Below, in pieces: positions 1 through 5,835 of a DNA stretch of 5,895 nt. The stretch is taken from NCBI GenBank assembly GCA_958422845.1, contig CATZPU010000082.1, forward strand, positions 1-5,895, given 5' to 3'. A program made the translations under genes and the position numbers. Origin of the DNA: an uncultured Lachnospiraceae bacterium (GTDB lineage: Bacteria > Bacillota > Clostridia > Lachnospirales > Lachnospiraceae). Positions within the stretch are counted from its first letter, which is position 1. The number at the start of each line of letters is the position of its first letter. A model generated the notes under the pieces. That model saw only the letters and a list, made by a program, of their open reading frames with translations. It made no database searches and was not told the DNA's origin.

Positions 1-229
1 ATTTTGAATCTGAATAAAGCTCCACCTCGCAGGGACGGTTAAGCGCCTCAAGTCCGACGATCGCCGCCATAAGCTCCATCCTGTTATTCGTTGTCTTTTT
101 ATACCCCTGTGAAAATTCGCGTTCATGCAGCTTTCCGGTTCTGTCGACATATTGTAGGATCGCTCCGTAGCCTCCGGGACCTTCCGGATTGCCGCGTGCA
201 GCGCCGTCCGTAAAAATCTTTACCAGCAT
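1..229 (-). CDS. rnhA: Ribonuclease HI, N-terminal part (runs off the left edge)
   Basis: Cytoplasmic endonuclease that cuts the RNA strand of RNA-DNA hybrids, for example primers and R-loops. Only the first 76 codons are in the window. The reading starts [20 protein letters not shown] and continues through [10 protein letters not shown] to LYSDSK, the three signature blocks of type 1 RNase H. The acidic catalytic residues visible are D8, E52 and D74, matching D10, E48 and D70 of the E. coli enzyme. The fourth (D134 in E. coli) lies outside the window. Compared with E. coli, the GNPGPGG loop carries one extra residue (GNPEGPGG). The ATG at 227-229 is supported by an AAGGAGAG ribosome site a few bases upstream. 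It follows the siroheme gene after only 13 nt, so the two are probably co-transcribed. Identification is firm; completeness cannot be judged. Confidence 0.93.
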   Translation of the reverse strand, partial: MLVKIFTDGAARGNPEGPGGYGAILQYVDRTGKLHEREFSQGYKKTTNNRMELMAAIVGLEALNRPCEVELYSDSK

Positions 230-242
230 CCTTCTCTCCTTC

Positions 243-713
243 TTACTCTTCCTGTGCAAGCAGTTCCTGTATCTTTCCAGAAATATCCCGCGTTCTTTTC
301 TGCTCCCTGCCGCTTGTGCTGATGCCGACTACAAAGTCGTCATTTTCTGCAATGCCCGGAAAATAAAAATCGCACCTCGTCTTATCCGCACATACATTCA
401 CCGGAATGCCAAGACATTTGCACGCGGTATAGATCTCCTGATTCACCTTATTGTCATTCGTAGCCGCGATCACGAGAGCTGCGTCATAGATGTCCTCCCG
501 CTCAAAATGCTTTTTCAAAATAGTAAGCTTTCCCTCCTGCTGCATCTGCTTGAGCTCCTGATTGACCTCAGGCGCGACCACAACAAGCTCGTCTGTAAAT
601 TTCACCAGCGTCCTGATACGGCGCTTCGCGATCGTCCCTGCGCCTGCAACGACCACTTTCTTATCTGTAAGATCTACAAACATCGGAAAATAGTGCTTCC
701 TGTTTCCACTCAT
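243..713 (-). CDS. Precorrin-2 dehydrogenase / sirohydrochlorin ferrochelatase-like protein (siroheme synthase N-domain)
   Basis: 156 residues, the usual size for the stand-alone NAD-binding module related to yeast Met8p and the N-terminal half of CysG. That family oxidises precorrin-2 to sirohydrochlorin using NAD, and some members also insert iron to give siroheme (or serve cobalamin synthesis). Visible signs are YFPMFVDL at 8-15, the Rossmann glycine motif [10 protein letters not shown] at 24-33, ATND at 84-87, and VNVCADK at 105-111. In VNVCADK, D110 aligns with the catalytic aspartate of Met8p/CysG. A Ser-rich block followed by basic residues ([10 protein letters not shown], 131-140) is also typical. 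There is no uroporphyrinogen methyltransferase domain, so that activity must come from another gene. The ATG at 711-713 has AGAGG (722-726) 8 nt upstream. It is the first gene of a minus-strand unit with rnhA. Whether it also chelates metal cannot be read from sequence. Confidence 0.87.
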   Translation of the reverse strand: MSGNRKHYFPMFVDLTDKKVVVAGAGTIAKRRIRTLVKFTDELVVVAPEVNQELKQMQQEGKLTILKKHFEREDIYDAALVIAATNDNKVNQEIYTACKCLGIPVNVCADKTRCDFYFPGIAENDDFVVGISTSGREQKRTRDISGKIQELLAQEE

Positions 714-721
714 GTTCTTTG

Positions 722-726
722 CCTCT
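722..726 (-). promoter_or_regulatory. Ribosome binding site of the siroheme gene
   Basis: On the minus strand the bases read AGAGG, 8 nt before the ATG at 711-713. It supports that start over an out-of-frame ATG at 734-736. Confidence 0.6.
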
Positions 727-736
727 TTCTTTCATC

Positions 737-763
737 GTTACTGTTCGCTGCGTTCACAGTAAC
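737..763 (-). repeat. Palindromic element in the siroheme-gene leader
   Basis: A perfect 8-bp inverted repeat, GTTACTGT (737-744) and ACAGTAAC (756-763), separated by 11 nt. It lies between the proposed promoter and the ribosome site, so the RNA leader would fold into a hairpin. From memory, near-identical palindromes (TGTGAACG...CGAACAGTAA type) recur between genes in Lachnospiraceae genomes. It may therefore be a dispersed repeat rather than a gene-specific signal. There is no U-run after it in the minus-strand direction, so it is not a canonical terminator. Confidence 0.55.
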
Positions 764-783
764 CTTTTGTTTCGATCCAGTCT

Positions 784-812
784 ACTATACCATACAGAGC
801 CGGAAATGAAAA
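784..812 (-). promoter_or_regulatory. Candidate promoter for the siroheme-rnhA unit
   Basis: Reading the minus strand, TTTTCA (807-812) is followed after 17 nt by TATAGT (784-789). TGG stands immediately before the -10, giving an extended -10 element. A T-tract lies upstream of the -35. Transcription would start near 777 and give a leader of about 60 nt that includes the palindrome at 737-763. The -35 match is only moderate. Confidence 0.5.
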
Positions 813-825
813 CCCAAAAAAATCA

Positions 826-854
826 TCGACATTTCTCTGACACTGTACTATAAT
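826..854 (+). promoter_or_regulatory. Sigma-A-type promoter for aroF
   Basis: TCGACA (826-831), 17-nt spacer, TATAAT (849-854): a perfect -10 and a one-mismatch -35 at ideal spacing. The predicted start, near 861, falls at the first base of a strong inverted repeat. The leader to the aroF start codon would be about 70 nt, too short for a T-box. Confidence 0.75.
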
Positions 855-861
855 GAACCGT

Positions 862-893
862 AATATAACTATCGGACTTTTTATAGTTATATT
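862..893 (+). promoter_or_regulatory. 11-bp inverted repeat at the 5' end of the aroF transcript (operator or leader hairpin)
   Basis: AATATAACTAT (862-872) and ATAGTTATATT (883-893) are exact reverse complements around a 10-nt loop; two G-U pairs could extend the stem outward. It begins at the predicted +1 of the aroF promoter. It could be a repressor operator, or an RNA stem that shields the 5' end. There is no U-run after it, so it is not an intrinsic terminator. Confidence 0.55.
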
Positions 894-906
894 GTCATCA
901 CAATAT
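889..906 (+). promoter_or_regulatory. Second palindrome in the aroF leader, overlapping the first
   Basis: ATATTGT (889-895), CATC, ACAATAT (900-906): 7-bp perfect arms and a 4-nt centre. It shares bases 889-893 with the right arm of the upstream inverted repeat, so the two RNA hairpins could not form together. It could equally be a DNA operator of dyad form. No known regulator box was matched. Confidence 0.45.
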
Positions 907-918
907 TTCAGATAAAGC

Positions 919-922
919 GAGG
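919..922 (+). promoter_or_regulatory. Ribosome binding site of aroF
   Basis: GAGG within AAGCGAGG, 7 nt before the ATG at 930-932. It fits the chosen start, which also gives the normal length for the family. Confidence 0.6.
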
Positions 923-929
923 CTTTGAC

Positions 930-1964
930 ATGGCTATCAATTTCGTTAAAAAACTGCCGATTCCGGCAGAAGTAAAAAAGCAGTACCCGCTCTCCGAGAA
1001 GGTCATCCGCATCAAGCAGGAGCGTGACGCACAGATACGCGACGTCTTTACCGGAAAATCCGACAAGTTTATTTTGATCATCGGACCGTGCTCTGCGGAT
1101 CACGTAGATTCCGTCATGGATTATATGCACCGTCTTTCCCGCGTTCAGGACAAGGTCGGAGACCGCATCATCCTGATCCCGCGCATTTATACGAACAAAC
1201 CGCGGACGACAGGCGAAGGCTACAAGGGGCTGATGCATCAGCCTGATCCGGAAAAGAAACCCGACGTCTTTACCGGAATCGTCGCAATGCGCAAACTGCA
1301 CGCAATGGCGATCGAAGAGACGAACCTTACGGCCGCCGATGAGATGCTGTATCCCGAAAACTGGCGGTATCTCGACGACCTGCTCTCCTACGTTGCGATC
1401 GGAGCACGTTCTGTCGAGGATCAGCAGCACCGCATGACCGTCAGCGGCATGGACGTTCCTGCCGGTATGAAGAATCCGACGAGCGGAGACTTTTCCGTAA
1501 TGCTCAATTCCGTCGTTGCCGCACAGGCAAAGCACAATTTCATCTACCGCGGCTGGGACGTCAACACAGACGGAAATCCGCTCGCTCACGTTGTTCTGCG
1601 CGGCGCTACGAATAAGCACGGAAACGCTATTCCGAACTATCATTATGAAGATCTGCAGCTTCTTCTTGAGATGTACGAAAAACGCAGCCTTGCAAATCCG
1701 GCTGCGATCATCGATACGAATCATTCCAACTCCGGCAAACGGTATCTGGAGCAGATCCGTATTTCTAAAGAGATCCTGCACAGCAGAAACTACAATGCAG
1801 ACATCAAAAAACTGGTCAAGGGGCTGATGATCGAAAGCTACATCGAAGACGGCAGCCAGAAGATCGGCGACGGAGAACATATCTACGGAAAATCCATCAC
1901 CGATCCGTGCCTTGGATGGGAAAAATCAGAAGCGCTCATATACGACATTTACAAACAGTGCTGA
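930..1964 (+). CDS. aroF: 3-deoxy-7-phosphoheptulonate (DAHP) synthase, class I AroF/G/H type
   Basis: 344 residues. It condenses phosphoenolpyruvate and erythrose 4-phosphate to DAHP, the cytoplasmic entry step of the shikimate pathway. The conserved blocks are all present: IIGPCSADH (50-58), RIYTNKPRTTGEGYKG (85-100), IGARSVEDQQHR (157-168), AGMKNPTSGDF (178-188), IIDTNHSNSGK (260-270), and the end block from GLMIES (298) to DPCLGW (325-330). By alignment with E. coli AroG, the metal ligands are C54, H265, E302 and D325. Phosphate or PEP contacts include K90, R92, R160, K181 and R224. Length matches the E. coli isozymes. It has no fused chorismate mutase domain. It seems to be a single-gene unit with its own promoter and a palindrome-rich leader. 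Which aromatic amino acid feeds back on it cannot be told. The TGA at 1962-1964 touches the stop codon of the opposing gene. Confidence 0.96.
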   Translation: MAINFVKKLPIPAEVKKQYPLSEKVIRIKQERDAQIRDVFTGKSDKFILIIGPCSADHVDSVMDYMHRLSRVQDKVGDRIILIPRIYTNKPRTTGEGYKGLMHQPDPEKKPDVFTGIVAMRKLHAMAIEETNLTAADEMLYPENWRYLDDLLSYVAIGARSVEDQQHRMTVSGMDVPAGMKNPTSGDFSVMLNSVVAAQAKHNFIYRGWDVNTDGNPLAHVVLRGATNKHGNAIPNYHYEDLQLLLEMYEKRSLANPAAIIDTNHSNSGKRYLEQIRISKEILHSRNYNADIKKLVKGLMIESYIEDGSQKIGDGEHIYGKSITDPCLGWEKSEALIYDIYKQC

Positions 1965-2990
1965 TTATTGATATTCACTGACATTATCTGCCGTTACCTT
2001 CGCGTACGGCAGATAAATATATCTTTCCTTTTCAAACAATATCTCGTCCATTCCCTCTTTGCAAACGAGAGCGACTGCCAGTTTTGCCATCGCTCCTGCC
2101 TGCCCTTCCTTATCATTATAAACAGTTCCCGCCAGTCTGCCGTCCTCGACCGCACGAAGCCCCCTGTCTGTACCGTCTATTCCGAAAAAGACCGGAAGCG
2201 TCGACTCTGTATAATTCAGCTTCCTGTACGCATCGACCGCGCCAAGCGCCATATCGTCATTATTTGCCAGAACGAGTTCAATATCATTTCTGTACTGACC
2301 GATCATCTGCGTCATCCGGTTCTCCGCCTGCGCACGGTTCCAGTTGGCGATCGCATAGCTGAGCTTTTCCAGAGCGATCCCGCTGTTTTTCAGCGTGTCC
2401 ACCGCTTTTTCCGTGCGTATGATCGCGTCCTGATGCCCCGTCTCTCCCTCAAGCACGACGTACTGTATCTTCCCGTCGTGATTCCGGTCGATTTTTTCAT
2501 CTGAAAGGATCGCCTCTGCCGCAAGCTCCCCCTGCATCACGCCGGACTGTACGGCGTCCGCGCCGACGTAATACAGACCGCTCCACTGCATCAGATCCTC
2601 TGCAACAGGCTCCCTGTTGAAAAATATGATCGGAACCTCCCTCTCGCGCGCCAGATCAATGATCTCGGAGGGGTCCGTCCTGTCTGCCAGATTCACACAC
2701 AGCACATTGCAGCCCGCATCAAGCAGCTCCTTCACCTGATCGTCCTGCGTCCGCTGCGAGCCGGCGGCGTCCTTAAGCGTCACCGTCGTCTTAAATTCCT
2801 GCGTCTCCATTGCCGAAAGCTGCTCCTTAAAACTTGCGATCAGCTCGCTCAAAAAAGTATCGCTCTGATTGTAGCACGCCACGCCTGCCTGAACTGTCAC
2901 CTGACCGTTTTGCTGCTGCGCGGTACAGCCGCCAAGCAGCACACAGGCGCATGAAAGTATTCCCATTTTGAATGCCGTATTCCTTTTCAT
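1965..2990 (-). CDS. mglB: MglB-like galactose/glucose-binding lipoprotein
   Basis: 341 residues, with a lipoprotein signal peptide ending in LLGGC, so C22 would be lipidated and the protein tethered outside the membrane. The mature part follows E. coli MglB closely. By manual alignment all ten sugar-contact residues are kept: D44, F46, N125, H186, D188, R192, W217, N244, D272 and N292. The EF-hand-like calcium loop is kept too (D168, N170, D172, K174, Q176, with E238 as the distant ligand). This strongly suggests binding of glucose or galactose. It is the last gene of the operon, 18 nt after the anchored homologue, with a GAGGGAG ribosome site. No ATPase or permease gene follows; aroF converges directly on its stop codon. 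It may feed a transporter encoded elsewhere or act as a second sensor for the kinase. Function as a binding protein is firm; its partner is inferred. Confidence 0.92.
   Translation of the reverse strand: MKRNTAFKMGILSCACVLLGGCTAQQQNGQVTVQAGVACYNQSDTFLSELIASFKEQLSAMETQEFKTTVTLKDAAGSQRTQDDQVKELLDAGCNVLCVNLADRTDPSEIIDLAREREVPIIFFNREPVAEDLMQWSGLYYVGADAVQSGVMQGELAAEAILSDEKIDRNHDGKIQYVVLEGETGHQDAIIRTEKAVDTLKNSGIALEKLSYAIANWNRAQAENRMTQMIGQYRNDIELVLANNDDMALGAVDAYRKLNYTESTLPVFFGIDGTDRGLRAVEDGRLAGTVYNDKEGQAGAMAKLAVALVCKEGMDEILFEKERYIYLPYAKVTADNVSEYQ
1984..2016. terminator. Hairpin at the aroF / mglB convergent junction (possible terminator)
   Basis: TTATCTGCCGT (1984-1994) pairs with ACGGCAGATAA (2006-2016). 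AC (1996-1997) and GT (2004-2005) extend the stem inward past one bulged T, leaving a 6-nt CTTCGC loop. It sits 19 nt beyond the aroF stop but inside the last codons of mglB. The plus-strand bases after it are only moderately T-rich (ATATATCTTTCC), so it would be a weak intrinsic terminator for aroF at best. It is the only strong stem near the junction. Confidence 0.4.
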
Positions 2991-3008
2991 CTTCTCCCTC
3001 TGTATCTT

Positions 3009-3983
3009 CTACTGGTTCATCGTAAAAATGATCTCCTGATTTTCTTCTGAAAAAAGATTGCTCCGCCGCAGCACCGTATGCGAGACCGTCCTGTTCTCCA
3101 TCTCATAAAAGAAAAACTTTTTCAGCTTTCCGGCTGCTTCCGTAAGACTCTGATACCCGACGTTAAATTCATCCGGCACGACCAGACATTCACTCTTTCC
3201 CGAATCAAGATAATAGACCGCCTCCGTCGAACATCCGATGCCGTATACGAGCGCACCGCGCAGATTGTTTAACGATGATTCCTGTCCCGCCATGATCGTG
3301 CTGCTGTTGTCGAGCGCAGCTACAAAGTCCACCTTATCCTGCTGTTCCAGAAAACGCCTGTCAAACTGCGATCGGAATCCGGTCACAGACCACAATATCT
3401 GCGCGCCATATCCGGAAATCGTATCCCGAAAGCCTCGTTCCCGCTTGATCACCGCCTGCGAATCCGCCGCCTCTGAGACGATCCCGATCGTCTTTCCTTC
3501 CAGATTCTCACTGTAATCGTACAGAAGCTCCTTTGCCAGAGTCACTCCCATCGCATAATCATCCGGTTTTACAGACGGCACCGATACAGCCTCATCCTCC
3601 TCGGAAAGACTTCCAAGGAGCAGCACCGGCACCTTTTTTTCCAATCGCTGTACCATCTCCTCCATATCGTCGCCTGCGACGGGCTGTAAGATCAGAGCAT
3701 CCGCCCCGTCCTCAAGCTGTGTCTTGGCAAGCTGCTCCGCTTCGGAGACAGTCAGCCTGTCCTCTGTGCTGACGACAAACATCTCGACGCCCTGATCGGC
3801 TGCCGCCATGCGCAGGCCGTATTTCAGCGCAGACCACCTGCTGTCATCGGAATCCTGTAGTATCACAGACACTTTTTCAGACTGCGTAAGGCTCTTTTCC
3901 CGAAACATCATAAGCGCGACGATCACGATCAGCAGCGCGAGGACTGCCTCTGTCATGATAAATTCTTTCCTGCTATTTTTCAT
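3009..3983 (-). CDS. Membrane-anchored periplasmic-binding-protein homologue, likely sugar-sensing partner of the kinase (XylFII-like)
   Basis: 324 residues: a short positive N-terminus, one hydrophobic helix (about 11-27) with no lipobox or clear cleavage site, then a Peripla_BP_4-type sugar-binding fold outside the cell. Recognisable blocks are DGADALILQPV (92-102), EGKTIGIVSEA (162-172), ALDNSSTIMAGQ (223-234) and VVPDEFNVGY (268-277). The ATG at 3981-3983 is chosen because the membrane helix follows at once and GAGGG lies 9 nt upstream. An upstream in-frame extension to 4148 would only read kinase sequence in another frame. Its start overlaps the kinase stop by 11 nt, which suggests coupled translation. 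Known precedent: XylFII of Clostridium beijerinckii is a similarly anchored binding protein that contacts the kinase LytS. Several pocket positions kept in the neighbouring MglB are altered here, so its ligand is uncertain. Confidence 0.82.
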   Translation of the reverse strand: MKNSRKEFIMTEAVLALLIVIVALMMFREKSLTQSEKVSVILQDSDDSRWSALKYGLRMAAADQGVEMFVVSTEDRLTVSEAEQLAKTQLEDGADALILQPVAGDDMEEMVQRLEKKVPVLLLGSLSEEDEAVSVPSVKPDDYAMGVTLAKELLYDYSENLEGKTIGIVSEAADSQAVIKRERGFRDTISGYGAQILWSVTGFRSQFDRRFLEQQDKVDFVAALDNSSTIMAGQESSLNNLRGALVYGIGCSTEAVYYLDSGKSECLVVPDEFNVGYQSLTEAAGKLKKFFFYEMENRTVSHTVLRRSNLFSEENQEIIFTMNQ

Positions 3984-5835
3984 CTTCGTTTTCCCTCGTC
4001 TGCATGATCGACTCTGTCCGCTCAAACATGCGCCCTTCTTCCAGAAGCTTTCTGTTCTCCTCTGTATACGGAACTGCCGGAATACAGATATAAACCGTCG
4101 TCCCGACATCCGGCTCACTCTCAATGCGCAGTCCGTATTCCTTACCAAAAAGTATCTGAATACGATTATTTACATTCAAAAGCCCGACGCCGGAGCCATG
4201 CTTATGCACGCGGCTGCTGTCCGTCAGCAAAAGCTCTGCCTCTTCTTCCGGAATACCGAGTCCGTTATCCTTTACGGCAAGCACGATCTCGCCATTTTGC
4301 AGCTTTCCGGACACTTCTATCTCTCCGCCCTCATCCATACCGCGTACGCCGTAGTTTATTGCATTTTCGAGGATCGGCTGTAAGATCAGCTTCACCGTAC
4401 AGCAAGACTCTACTGCCGGCTCCACATCAAAGCTGACTGAAAAAGAATCCCGACAGCGCACCTTCTGGATATTCATATAGCTGCGCGCATGCTGCAGCTC
4501 GTCGCGGACGCTGATCACCGTGCGTCCTTTAGAAAGACTGATCCTGAAAAACTTTGCAAGCTGGGACAGCATATAAGCGGCGTCGTCATTTCGCTGCGCC
4601 TCGATCGTCCATATGATCGAATCAAGCGCATTATACAGAAAATGCGGATTGATCTGGCTTTGCAGAGCGTCAAGCTCACTTTTCCGCCTTTCATTCTGCT
4701 CCCAGACGATCTTTTTCATAAGCCCTTCTATTTTCTCATACGAATCCTGAATCGAATAGCCCAGATGACGTATCTCCTGAGAGCCTCCGATATAGATCTG
4801 CGGCTTCTTCCCTGCTTCGTATTCCATGACGGAGCTGTTCAGCTTCAAAATCGGTCTTGAAATGCGCAGCGATACGACGCGGTTGACGACTACAAGCATC
4901 ATCGCCATCAAAAGAATCAGGATCACAATAAAATAACGGATATCCACCATACCGTGCGTGAACATGGAATACGGGATCACGCCGATCAGCTTCCATCCCG
5001 TGTAGCTTACCGTATTGACGAGCACCTTTCTGTGCTCTCCCTCAAACACCTCGTCATAGACTCCGTCCTTGTACGCAGCCGCCTCTGTATTATTTTCCCT
5101 GCGCAGCCCGTCGCTTATCTGGATCTGCTGCTGATGGTAGATGATCTCGCCGTCCCCGTCGCACAGATAAAAATACTGCCCGTTATTGAGCGTATTGATC
5201 TGATTGAGCATACGTGAGATCGCAGAGTAATCCATATCGACCAAAAGTACTCCCGTCTGTGAATCTCCTCCTATCGTCAGCTCGACCACGCGGCTTAGAG
5301 AGATCACCCAGTTGTACCGAAACGTCCCGTCATCGAAAAGATTCTGGATATGCGGCGTGGAAAAATGCATATTTTCCATCTCATCCATCGCCTGCTCATA
5401 CCAGCCCTGCCGCGTCACATCGGGGTCCTCTTTTTGGGACGCCACCGGCTCCGCCGCGAGAAGGCTGCCGTGATCATTGTAGACGGCAATGCTGCGCAGC
5501 TTCTCCTTGTGCGCCTCATACAGAAGATTCAGCTCCTTTTGAAAGCTCCTGTCCTGACTCGAAAAATCGCTCTCTTTAATGACATGGTAATAAGCGGCGT
5601 CCGAGATCTGCCGCATGCTGATCAGATAATCCTCCAGACTTTCCCTCGTCTGCTCCATGAGTTTTTGTGTGCTCTGGATGATCTCGTGTCGGGAACGGAG
5701 CGAAAATCTGGCATACAGTACGATCCCGAAAATCAGCATGATAGAAATGGAGATCACGGAAAAGGCAAGCATGATTGTAGACTGAATTCCTCTGTGCCTT
5801 ATTTTTTCCAGAAACCTCAAATATCTATCCTTCAC
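3973..5835 (-). CDS. Sensor histidine kinase, YesM/LytS-like, with extracellular Cache-like domain
   Basis: 620 residues in the membrane. In order: helix 1 (about 19-41); a 255-residue extracellular region that looks like a double Cache domain (GWYEQAM at 144-150, GVLLVDMDYSAI at 195-206, TGWKLIGVIP at 279-288); helix 2 (about 301-320); a HAMP-like linker; the His_kinase phosphoacceptor block QSQINPHFLYN with H398; and a GHKL ATPase domain. The ATPase shows the N-box around E490/N491, DNGLGIP (523-529) and GSGVGLLNVNNRI (547-559). It would autophosphorylate and pass phosphate to the response regulator encoded just upstream. The start is GTG at 5833-5835, overlapping the regulator stop by 11 nt, with GGAG 10 nt upstream. 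A TTG five codons later is a less likely alternative. Family and role are clear; the signal is inferred to be an extracellular sugar from the binding-protein genes that follow. Confidence 0.93.
   Translation of the reverse strand: MKDRYLRFLEKIRHRGIQSTIMLAFSVISISIMLIFGIVLYARFSLRSRHEIIQSTQKLMEQTRESLEDYLISMRQISDAAYYHVIKESDFSSQDRSFQKELNLLYEAHKEKLRSIAVYNDHGSLLAAEPVASQKEDPDVTRQGWYEQAMDEMENMHFSTPHIQNLFDDGTFRYNWVISLSRVVELTIGGDSQTGVLLVDMDYSAISRMLNQINTLNNGQYFYLCDGDGEIIYHQQQIQISDGLRRENNTEAAAYKDGVYDEVFEGEHRKVLVNTVSYTGWKLIGVIPYSMFTHGMVDIRYFIVILILLMAMMLVVVNRVVSLRISRPILKLNSSVMEYEAGKKPQIYIGGSQEIRHLGYSIQDSYEKIEGLMKKIVWEQNERRKSELDALQSQINPHFLYNALDSIIWTIEAQRNDDAAYMLSQLAKFFRISLSKGRTVISVRDELQHARSYMNIQKVRCRDSFSVSFDVEPAVESCCTVKLILQPILENAINYGVRGMDEGGEIEVSGKLQNGEIVLAVKDNGLGIPEEEAELLLTDSSRVHKHGSGVGLLNVNNRIQILFGKEYGLRIESEPDVGTTVYICIPAVPYTEENRKLLEEGRMFERTESIMQTRENEDEK

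Noticed and set aside
189..809. A 206-codon open frame on the plus strand
   Set aside because: It lies opposite the siroheme gene and the promoter region, with low-complexity, domain-free translation; the opposite-strand gene is well supported.
855..929. T-box or amino-acid attenuator for aroF
   Set aside because: The leader is only about 70 nt, with no T-box consensus, no leader peptide with repeated aromatic codons and no terminator U-run.
738..1880. A 380-codon open frame on the minus strand opposite aroF, ending in ...CERSEQ
   Set aside because: It is the antisense shadow of a clear DAHP synthase gene, has no recognisable domain, and its tail merely reads the leader palindrome at 737-763.
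3476..3493. Hairpin AGACGAT-CCCG-ATCGTCT followed by a T-rich stretch on the plus strand
   Set aside because: It lies in the middle of the anchored protein gene, encodes the conserved TIGIVS strand, and has no plus-strand transcript to terminate; likely coincidence.
3984..4148. N-terminal extension of the anchored binding protein to an upstream ATG
   Set aside because: It lies wholly inside the kinase ATPase-domain coding region in another frame, is rich in Arg and Ser, and would bury the membrane anchor; the ATG at 3981-3983 has a good ribosome site.
4736..4996. Minus-strand 86-codon frame within the kinase
   Set aside because: Out-of-frame shadow of the HAMP and helix 2 region; no ribosome site or domain seen.
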